DNA of 64,000 nt, taken from NCBI RefSeq assembly GCF_020103695.1, contig NZ_JAHXBF010000011.1, positions 310,001-374,000 on the forward strand. Direction: 5' to 3'. This DNA comes from Hyalangium versicolor. GTDB lineage: Bacteria; Myxococcota; Myxococcia; Myxococcales; Myxococcaceae. Positions within the stretch are counted from its first letter, which is position 1. Each line of letters opens with the position of its first letter. Below, one piece after another: positions 50,804 to 57,946 of this stretch. The notes under the pieces are model-generated. The model saw nothing but the letters and a program-made list of their open reading frames with translations, was not told the origin of the DNA and ran no database searches. The position numbers and the translations under genes are program-made.

Positions 50804-53800
50804 TCACCGCACGGGGCGTGGCAGAAGACCTTTCGCAACGCAGAAGTCGAGGTACCTGTAAACGACGTCGCGATCGATGCTCGGGCAGCGCAGGCCCTTC
50901 CCAGCAAGCGCTCGCTCGAGGTTTCCCGAACGGACCTCGTCCATGCGCATGGGCGCGGCGCTGGGGCCCGCCTGCACGTCGAAGAACGCGAGGGTCGCTT
51001 CACTGTCCGGGTTCGCCGTCGCCTTGAGCCGTGCACGAAACTCATCCAGCGGACACAGGTCTATCCGATACCCGTACTCCGCCACCCAGCTGAAGATCTG
51101 ACGCAAGTGGACCGGCGGCGCAGGGGCGAGGTGATAGACTTGTCCCGCACGAGGTTCGCGGGAAAGCGCGACGATCGCTCGCGCCACGAAATCGACCGGT
51201 GTCCACGGTTCGACCACGTCGATCGCAGGCAGCACACCGTTTGGGACTCCCGCAAGCAGCAAGCGAAAGACGATGTCCTGCACATTGACGAACCCGGTCT
51301 CCGGAGCACCCACCACCCGGCCAAGCCGATAGACCGACGCCGGCAAGCCGCGCCCGATGGCTTGCTCCACGAGCCGCTCGGCAACCCACTTGCTGAGCAT
51401 GTACCCGTCTCGCCCAGGAGGAGGCATCGGGACGAATTCCTCTTCGACGGCGCCATTCCCGGCACGCGCGGCGACGGCCAGAGTGGACACATGGTGCAGC
51501 GGCTTCGTGCGCTCGGCACACGCAAAGCGAAGGATCTCGTGCGTGCCAACGGCGTTCGACGCGCGCAAGCTGGAATAGCCGCGGACGAGGCTGACCGCGG
51601 CCGCCGCGTGGAACACCGCGTCGCAAGTCTCCGCGAGACCTCGGAAGAGGGACTCGTCCAGACCGAAGCGCCCGAGCACAAGGTCGGCCGCGACAGCCTC
51701 GAGACGTCCGCTGCTCGCCGACGGCAAGCCCTGGGCCAAGAGCGCCTCGCGCACGCGCGACTCCGCCTCTCGAGCGCTCGAGGCGCGGACCAGGCAGATC
51801 ACGCGTGCCTGGGTCTCCGTGAGCAATGCGTGCAGGAGCTGCGCTCCGACGAACCCCGTTGCTCCCGTGAGCAGGACGGCTCGCGGGACCGCGTCGGCCT
51901 TGGCGGAGGCGGCCGCAGGCCAGATCTCGGCCGAGAGCACCGCGTCGTCGCCAGCCTGGGCGTAAGGCTTCGTCTGGGGCGTAGAGGTCGGATCAGCGAG
52001 CGCCTGGGCAAGCTCCGCGACAGTCGGATGGCGGAACACCAGATTGACTGGGACTTCCCGGCCGAGCTCGGCACCGAGCCGGCTGGCCACCTGAATCGTT
52101 TGAAGCGACTGGCCTCCACGGTCGAAGAAGTCGTCATGGAGCGAGATCTCGTCGTCACCGAGCACCTCGCGCCAGATGCGCAGGATACGCCGTTCGAGGG
52201 GATTTCCGGATTCGACCGGGTCCGCCGCACGCGCGTCGACGGAACGCCTGCGCAGCTCGGCACGATCGATCTTGCCGGAGCTCGTCCTCGGGAGCTGCGT
52301 CGTGAAAAGGAACGCGGAGGGCACGGCGGCCCCGAGCAAGGCGCTCTGGGCGTGGGCGCGGAGCTCCGCCGCGCTTGGGGCTGGTTCGGCTGTGACCACG
52401 TGCGCGACAAGCCGCTTCGAGCCGTGCGCCAGCTCGTGCGCGACCACCGCAACCTCGCGCACGCTCCCATGACGCAGGAGCACTGTTTCGACCTCGCTCG
52501 GATCGACGCGCTGACCGCTGATCTTCAGCTGGTCATCCACGCGACCGAAAAAGAGGAGTTGTCCGTCGGCGCGGCGGCGCACGATGTCGCCGGTACGGTA
52601 CGCGCGCGGCTGCCCCGGCAGTTGCGACAGGACGAAAAAGCGCTTGGTGTCGAGCTCCGGCTGGCGAAGGTAGCTGGTGGCGACCGTGGGGCCAAAGACG
52701 CAGAGCTCACCGGGACCTGCATCGGTCAGTCCTCCCGAGCCGTCCACGATCGCCACCCCGACGCCTGGCAGGGGCACGCCGATCGGTACGGGCTCGCCCG
52801 CCATGACGTCGAGTTCGCTCAAGTCGGCGGAAGTCGCGACCACCGTGGTTTCGGTAGGACCGTAGGTGTTGAACAGCCGGATACCTGGCCTCGTGACGGT
52901 CCGCCAGAGCGTGACCCGCTCGGGCAGCGCCGCCTCACCGCCGATGATCACCGTGCGCAGGCTGGGAGGTAACTCCACGCCGCCTACGGAGAGCGCGTAT
53001 ACGAGCTCGTGCCAGAACGCGGTCGGCAGATCGAGGAGCGTGAGCTCACGCTGGCGGCAAGCCTCGAGGAAGCGAGGGAGCGATTGCATCATCTCCTCGC
53101 TACGAACGATCAGCGTCCCTCCCGAGCACAGCGTCAGGAAGATCTCCTCGACGCTCGCGTCGAACTGCAGTGGCGCGAACTGAAGCACTCGCTCGCTGCT
53201 GGACCACCCATAGCGCTGCGTGGCAGCCGCTACGAAGTGCGCGAGCGCGGTGCGTCCGACCACGACACCGTTCGGCCGTCCAGTCGACCCGGACGTGTAG
53301 ATGACGTAAGCATCCCCCGCGGCGGAGATCTGCTGTGAAGCAAGCGGGATACTCCGTCGCGCGGCTTCCACGAACACGATCGTCCCAGGCAGCTCTGGCA
53401 CCCATTCCCGATAGGCCTCGCTCGTCACCAGCAACGCCGGTCTGGCGTCAGCAAGGATACTCGCCGTGCGCGCGGAGGGACCTTCCGGATCGAGTGGTAC
53501 GTACGATGCGCCCACCATGAGCACGCCGAGCATCGTGCTGATGGCATCGGCGCCTCGCGGCAGCATCATCGCGACGAGGCTGTCCTCTCGTGCCCCCGCC
53601 TCTCGAAGCTGCCCTGCGATGCGACGCGCGTCGAGGGCGAGCTCGGCGTAGGTCGTCAAGCGCGTGCCCTCCTCGAGGGCAATCTTCCTCGGCACCTCCT
53701 CGGCACGCCGCAAGAAGGCCGCCACCACGTCCTGCGCCGCCGATTTCAGGGGTTCACTCTCGACGGGGCCAGCCACCGTGGAGCTCTTCGCGGAGCGCGG

Positions 53801-55096
53801 CCGTGGAGTGAGCGGTTCGCCGGGATTTGCCACCACGCGTTCCAGGAACTCGAGGAAGCGCTGCGCGTGCACGGCAAGCTCGCTCGCTTCGTAGCAAGCC
53901 GGGTTGGCATCGAGCGCGAGTGTGACTTCGGAGCCACCGCTTCGCACTCGAACATTGAGGGCGAGATCCTCCGCCGGCCCCGCGGCGACGTTGTGGGCCA
54001 CGGCCTGGAGCCCCGCGAAATGCAGCCCGAGTTCGAAGGGCATGACGTTCAGCACCGGGCCGAACAGGCGGCGTGTCCCACCCACGAGGTTCAAGTCGCG
54101 ACGCAAACCTTCGTAGCGGTAGCGTGCATGCGGTCGCAACGTCCGCAGTTCCGTCGCCGCCGCGGTCACGTGCTCGAGGAAACTCCCGCGCCCCGACACA
54201 GGGAGGACGAACGGCACGATATTCATGATCATGCTCGGGACGCGCAACGCGACGGAGCCCATGCGGCCGTTCATCGGCAGGCCGATTGATACCTCGTCGG
54301 CGCTCGTCTCCGCGTGCAGGTAGCCGGCGAAGGCGGCCAACAACGCATCGCCCCAATGCCCGCGCACGCCTTGAGCGATGCGGCTGAGCGCTTCCCGTAG
54401 CGCCAACGGCAGCGTGGTCATGTGCCGGATCGGTGTCTGACTCGGAAATGCGCTGCGCGCGCTCAAGCTCGGCGGCGGCGCTGCATTCGCCAGGCGCCTC
54501 AGCCAAAACGCCTGATCCTCTTGGAGCTGGGATGACGCGCGGTAGCGGAGATCATCCGCGACGACGTCCGCGAAGGATCCAAAGTCCCGCGGTGGCCGCT
54601 GCAATCCCCGCACCGCCGCCGTGTAAAGTTGCGCAATGCGTCGCGCGAGCAGCGAAAACCCGAAACCGTCGAGAGCGATATGGTGCAGCGCAATGTAGAG
54701 GAAGACCCGTTCGTCGGACGCGACCAGCAATGCGGCCCGAAACAGCCCGTTCTGCCGCTGCGGCGCGAGCGGACGGCGCAGGTCTGCATGCATCCAGTCC
54801 CGCGCCGCGCGCCACGGATCATTCGATCGACGGAGGTCGAGAACCGGCAGCGACCAGTTCGGCTCCGGCTCCCAGCTCTGTGACGGGCCGTCCTCGCCGG
54901 CGACGACGCGCAGATGTAAAGCCTCTGCTTCGTCGATCCCCCCTCGGACGGCAGCCGCCAAGAACTCGACCTGCACGGGGCCAACGAGCTCGATGCACTC
55001 GGCAACATTGTAGAGCACGCCGCTCTGATCGAGCTGCTGGCCGGCCCAGATGCCGTGCTGGGCCGCCGTCAGGGCTAGATGCTCACCGTGTCGCAC
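50804..55096 (-). CDS. NRPS: condensation-adenylation-PCP-thioester reductase (MxcG-like)
   Basis: This 1430-residue single-module NRPS has a C domain (about residues 1-430; HHIALDG at 138-144), an A domain (about 455-945; YTSGSTGRPNG at 600-610, TYGPTET, and Lys942 in PRTSSGKIDR), a PCP (Ser997 in GGQSLQ) and a terminal reductase (GATGFVG at 1078-1084; catalytic Tyr1232/Lys1236 in YMLSK). Aligning the A pocket by eye to PheA gives D-A-E-D-I-G-T-V-V-K, close to lysine codes such as that of BacB. This is the architecture of myxochelin synthetase MxcG, which joins two aryl acids to lysine and reduces the product off. The start is GTG at 55096, 43 bp after the halogenase stop; its ribosome site is weak. 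Confidence 0.9.
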   Translation of the reverse strand: MRHGEHLALTAAQHGIWAGQQLDQSGVLYNVAECIELVGPVQVEFLAAAVRGGIDEAEALHLRVVAGEDGPSQSWEPEPNWSLPVLDLRRSNDPWRAARDWMHADLRRPLAPQRQNGLFRAALLVASDERVFLYIALHHIALDGFGFSLLARRIAQLYTAAVRGLQRPPRDFGSFADVVADDLRYRASSQLQEDQAFWLRRLANAAPPPSLSARSAFPSQTPIRHMTTLPLALREALSRIAQGVRGHWGDALLAAFAGYLHAETSADEVSIGLPMNGRMGSVALRVPSMIMNIVPFVLPVSGRGSFLEHVTAAATELRTLRPHARYRYEGLRRDLNLVGGTRRLFGPVLNVMPFELGLHFAGLQAVAHNVAAGPAEDLALNVRVRSGGSEVTLALDANPACYEASELAVHAQRFLEFLERVVANPGEPLTPRPRSAKSSTVAGPVESEPLKSAAQDVVAAFLRRAEEVPRKIALEEGTRLTTYAELALDARRIAGQLREAGAREDSLVAMMLPRGADAISTMLGVLMVGASYVPLDPEGPSARTASILADARPALLVTSEAYREWVPELPGTIVFVEAARRSIPLASQQISAAGDAYVIYTSGSTGRPNGVVVGRTALAHFVAAATQRYGWSSSERVLQFAPLQFDASVEEIFLTLCSGGTLIVRSEEMMQSLPRFLEACRQRELTLLDLPTAFWHELVYALSVGGVELPPSLRTVIIGGEAALPERVTLWRTVTRPGIRLFNTYGPTETTVVATSADLSELDVMAGEPVPIGVPLPGVGVAIVDGSGGLTDAGPGELCVFGPTVATSYLRQPELDTKRFFVLSQLPGQPRAYRTGDIVRRRADGQLLFFGRVDDQLKISGQRVDPSEVETVLLRHGSVREVAVVAHELAHGSKRLVAHVVTAEPAPSAAELRAHAQSALLGAAVPSAFLFTTQLPRTSSGKIDRAELRRRSVDARAADPVESGNPLERRILRIWREVLGDDEISLHDDFFDRGGQSLQTIQVASRLGAELGREVPVNLVFRHPTVAELAQALADPTSTPQTKPYAQAGDDAVLSAEIWPAAASAKADAVPRAVLLTGATGFVGAQLLHALLTETQARVICLVRASSAREAESRVREALLAQGLPSASSGRLEAVAADLVLGRFGLDESLFRGLAETCDAVFHAAAAVSLVRGYSSLRASNAVGTHEILRFACAERTKPLHHVSTLAVAARAGNGAVEEEFVPMPPPGRDGYMLSKWVAERLVEQAIGRGLPASVYRLGRVVGAPETGFVNVQDIVFRLLLAGVPNGVLPAIDVVEPWTPVDFVARAIVALSREPRAGQVYHLAPAPPVHLRQIFSWVAEYGYRIDLCPLDEFRARLKATANPDSEATLAFFDVQAGPSAAPMRMDEVRSGNLERALAGKGLRCPSIDRDVVYRYLDFCVAKGLLPRPVR

Positions 55097-55139
55097 GCTT
55101 CAACCCCGTTCTATTTTGAAGACAGACTCCCGGCAATGC

Positions 55140-56636
55140 TCAGGGGCGTGCCCACGCCAGGCCGTCATCGGAAGGAACGAGCCCGCCCGGCAAGAGCGGA
55201 GACTCCTTCATCCCAGAGCCGAGAACGCCCCGCCGCTGGATCTGATTCATCTCCTGCATCACGTCACCGACCACGGGAACGCGGAACATGTGATTCATGC
55301 GCTCGCCCGACCGTGTCGTCATGTCACCCGTGGCCGCGACGGCATTGGCCAGGGAACGAGACGACGATTCGAACTTGGTCGCGACCGCGTTCGCGTCCAC
55401 GAGCGCCGCTTCCTTCGACGACACACCGCCCACCAGGGTGACGAACGCCTCCATGGCCGAGCTGTCGAACGAAGTGACTTTCTTCGCCTTCCAGAAGTAG
55501 CCGTCTTCGTTGCTCTGCATGTCGTAGAACGCGCAAAGGAACTCGTAGAACACCTTGTATTCGCGCCGGTACCTGCCCTCGAACTCGCCAAAGGCCTCTT
55601 CTTCGGTCATGGCCCCCGAGAGCACGCTGTTGATGGAGCGCGCCGCCAACAGGCCGGCGTAAGTGGCAAGGTGCACACCGGTCGAGAAGACAGGGTCGAT
55701 GAAGCACGCCGCGTCGCCGACGAGGGCCATCCCCGACCGCCAGAACTTCGTGTTGGCGTAGGAATAGTCCTTTCGAACGCGCAACTTTCCGTAGATGCCG
55801 TTGTCGGTGATGCGCCGGGCGTCTTTCAGATAGTCCTTCACCAGTGCGCAACGGTCGATGAAGCTGAAGAAAGCGCGCTCACGAGCAGCCTCGTCTCCCT
55901 GGATCTCGTGCGCTCGGTTCCTGCTGATGACCGCGCCGACGCTGGTGAGCGTGGGGCTCAGGGGGATGTACCAGAACCACCCCTCGTCGAACGCGGCGCA
56001 CAAGATGTTGCCGGCGTCCGCGCCGGGCAGCCGCTTGCCGCCCTCGAAGTAGCCGAACAGCGCCACGTTCTGGAAATGCTCGGAGTAGATGCGCTTGCCT
56101 CCAACGTGGTCGCTGATGCGCGTGGTGTTGCCAGAGGCGTCGATCACGTAGCGGGCGCGGATCTCATGCTTGGCACCCTTGGCGTCGGTGTAGCGAACGC
56201 CGCGCACGCGTTCCGGATCGGCGATCACCTCGTCAACCGAGACGCCCTCCTGTACGTGAACGCCCTTCTCGGCTGCGTTGCGCAGCAGGATCTCGTCGAA
56301 TTTCGAGCGCTCGACCTGGTACGCGTAGGACGTCGGTCCCGACAGCTCCGGCGAGATCGCGAACAGGAAGTTCCAAGGCACCGGGTTCGTTCCCCAGCGG
56401 AAGCTTCCGCCGCGCTTCACCATGAAAGCCGCTCGCTCCATCGCCTCGGTGACGCCCAGCAGGCGGCAGACGCCGTGAACGGTGGCGGGTAGCAGCGACT
56501 CACCAATCTGGTAGCGCGGGAAGGTTTCCTTCTCCAGCAGGGCGACGCGGTAGCCACGGCGGGCAATGAGCGTCGCAACCGAGGATCCTCCCGGCCCTCC
56601 TCCGACAACGACAACATCGTATTCTTGAGATTTCAT
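55140..56636 (-). CDS. Flavin-dependent halogenase
   Basis: This 498-residue protein begins MKSQEYDVVVVGGGPGG. It has the FAD dinucleotide motif (G12-G17), a Lys (Lys74 in FMVKRGG) at the place of the family's catalytic lysine, WFWYIP (220-225), which fits the halogenase WxWxIP motif, and FIDPVFSTG (312-320), which fits FxxPxxSxG. Both diagnostic motifs are intact, so it should chlorinate or brominate with FADH2. Its style (GESLLPATVHGVCRLLGV) is that of phenol- or carrier-bound-substrate halogenases such as CndH, not tryptophan halogenases. The longer frame upstream overlaps the carrier gene; the start at 56636 overlaps its stop by ATGA. The neighbours suggest an aryl-S-carrier or catechol substrate. 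Confidence 0.9.
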   Translation of the reverse strand: MKSQEYDVVVVGGGPGGSSVATLIARRGYRVALLEKETFPRYQIGESLLPATVHGVCRLLGVTEAMERAAFMVKRGGSFRWGTNPVPWNFLFAISPELSGPTSYAYQVERSKFDEILLRNAAEKGVHVQEGVSVDEVIADPERVRGVRYTDAKGAKHEIRARYVIDASGNTTRISDHVGGKRIYSEHFQNVALFGYFEGGKRLPGADAGNILCAAFDEGWFWYIPLSPTLTSVGAVISRNRAHEIQGDEAARERAFFSFIDRCALVKDYLKDARRITDNGIYGKLRVRKDYSYANTKFWRSGMALVGDAACFIDPVFSTGVHLATYAGLLAARSINSVLSGAMTEEEAFGEFEGRYRREYKVFYEFLCAFYDMQSNEDGYFWKAKKVTSFDSSAMEAFVTLVGGVSSKEAALVDANAVATKFESSSRSLANAVAATGDMTTRSGERMNHMFRVPVVGDVMQEMNQIQRRGVLGSGMKESPLLPGGLVPSDDGLAWARP

Positions 56637-56893
56637 TCGGACTTTCCCTTCAGATCGCCATTCGTTTCCCCGAAGAGCTTGCTCCAACGCTCGACGGTGG
56701 GTTCTTCCGCTAGCGTGATGAAGTCGATGTCGGCGCGGTGCTCGCGCCATCGCTCGACCAACGTCATCAGACGGATCGAGTCCATGCCCTGCTCCACGAG
56801 GTGCTTGTCATCGACAAGCTGCTCAGGTGGAACATCCAAGAGTTTGGCGATGTCGGCGCGAATCTGTGACCGCGTTAGAGTGCCCTTCTGCAT
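56633..56893 (-). CDS. Stand-alone aryl carrier protein (EntB C-terminal type)
   Basis: This 86-residue carrier protein has its phosphopantetheine Ser at position 39 (EQGMDSIRLM). The full length, including 'IRADIAKLLDVPPEQL' and 'WREHRADIDFITLAEEPTVE', closely follows the aryl carrier domain of EntB/VibB, which holds 2,3-dihydroxybenzoate for siderophore NRPSs. In those proteins it is fused to isochorismatase; here that domain is absent. SIP stops seven bases before this start, and the halogenase start overlaps its end (ATGA), so the genes are tightly coupled. GAGGGT is the ribosome site. It likely presents the aryl acid to the halogenase and to the NRPS condensation domain. Confidence 0.9.
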   Translation of the reverse strand: MQKGTLTRSQIRADIAKLLDVPPEQLVDDKHLVEQGMDSIRLMTLVERWREHRADIDFITLAEEPTVERWSKLFGETNGDLKGKSE

Positions 56894-56900
56894 TTGACCC

Positions 56901-57734
56901 TCAGTCGTCGTGGGGTTCCTGGTGATCGTCCGTACCGCGCTTCCAGTAGCCGCGTGCGCTGAATGCGTCGCTCGGAAGCCGAAGCTCGTTGAGCAGGTAG
57001 AGCCTCAGGTGTTTCACTGCGCCCGCCTCACCCGCGACGAACGCGTATTCGAATTGCGGCAACGCGGCTGACCGGACGGCGTCCGCCAACAGCGTCGTCG
57101 TGCCCACCTCGGCCCTGCCGCGATGGAGCCACCGCACCTTCAAGTTGGCACGAGTCGGCAGCGGGACTTCGTCGCGCGAGTCGTTCACTTCGATGAAGGC
57201 GTGCACGTCCGTGCCGGCGGGCAGTTCGCGAAGCCAGCGTGCGATGGCCGGGAGTACGGTTTCGTCTCCAGCCATCAACAAGGAGGAAGGAACTCGCGTG
57301 AATGCGTGGGAGCCGCGCGGGCCCGCGACACCGAGAATGGCCCCCGGCCTGGCTTGCTTCCGAAGCCAGGCCGTGGCGTGCCCACCCTCGTGCAGCACGA
57401 TCTCGATATCGAGCTCGCGCGCCTTCGCGTCGAAACGGGTCGGCGTGTAGTCACGTGCAAGCGGGCGCGAGCGGCCGGGTGGCCAGCTCACATGGCCAGC
57501 CACGACCTCCGGGAAGGACGGCTCGTCGGCACCGGGGGGCGGGAACAAGACCTTCACGTGGTCGTCGGGTGCAAGCGACGTAAAGCCGTCGAGCTCCGCG
57601 CCGCCCACAGTGACTCGCGTGAGCCGGTGGGTCACTGGCGTGATCGAGACCACCTGCAGCCTGCGAAACCGAAGCTCGTGCGAGGTAAGCCGCCGCAGCG
57701 GCTCTTTGTCGGTAGCTGGGTAGGGGGCTGTCAC
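56901..57734 (-). CDS. Siderophore-interacting FAD-binding ferric reductase (SIP, ViuB/MxcB-like)
   Basis: This protein of about 277 residues has an FAD-binding RDYTPTRFD motif and the NAD(P)H-domain phrase LLMAGDETVLPAIARW that marks SIP/ViuB proteins. The C-terminus FSARGYWKRGTDDHQ is also typical. The family reduces ferric siderophores in the cytoplasm to release iron; MxcB is the myxochelin-cluster member. No ATG exists in the right place, and a GTG at 57734 gives the usual family length. Upstream lies a promoter with a Fur-like site. Being first in an operon with a halogenase, it may in addition supply reduced flavin, which is speculation. Confidence 0.88.
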   Translation of the reverse strand: MTAPYPATDKEPLRRLTSHELRFRRLQVVSITPVTHRLTRVTVGGAELDGFTSLAPDDHVKVLFPPPGADEPSFPEVVAGHVSWPPGRSRPLARDYTPTRFDAKARELDIEIVLHEGGHATAWLRKQARPGAILGVAGPRGSHAFTRVPSSLLMAGDETVLPAIARWLRELPAGTDVHAFIEVNDSRDEVPLPTRANLKVRWLHRGRAEVGTTTLLADAVRSAALPQFEYAFVAGEAGAVKHLRLYLLNELRLPSDAFSARGYWKRGTDDHQEPHDD

Positions 57735-57783
57735 GGGGGCTCTCTGAAACCAACGCTGAAGGGCAGACGCTGCGTGCAGACGG

Positions 57784-57835
57784 CTTATACAGATAGTCCA
57801 CTCGAAGATGCAAGTGACTTGCAGAATCAGTATCA
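57784..57835 (-). promoter_or_regulatory. Candidate Fur-regulated promoter of the siderophore operon
   Basis: On the minus strand TTGCAT (57813-57808) and TATAAG (57789-57784) form a sigma-70-like pair with an 18-bp spacer, about 50 bp before the SIP start. Just upstream, TGATACTGATTCTGC (57835-57821) matches the 7-1-7 Fur box TGATAAT-n-ATTATCA at about 10 of 14 positions, the left half at six of seven. Iron repression of the operon is therefore plausible but rests on a weak right half-site. Confidence 0.45.
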
Positions 57836-57946
57836 AAACCGCATTCACCCAGAGTGAAGTAGCAGCCCGTTTGCCCGGCAGGACCGCACGCTCCAACGAG
57901 GACTCCTTCGGTAACCGGAGGCGCCGTGCGGCCGCGGAGACCGGCT

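Noticed and set aside
55140..56636. Calling the halogenase a tryptophan halogenase
   Set aside because: The overall motif style fits phenol or carrier-bound-substrate halogenases, and the operon offers an aryl carrier rather than a tryptophan pathway.
56637..56750. 38-residue N-terminal extension of the halogenase frame
   Set aside because: It overlaps the aryl carrier gene and precedes the conserved FAD-binding start; MKSQEYDVVVV is the family-type start.
50804..57734. Interpretation as a complete myxochelin cluster
   Set aside because: No DHB biosynthesis genes, aryl-AMP ligase, TonB receptor or mxcL-type aminotransferase are present; only the MxcG/MxcB-like parts plus a carrier and halogenase.
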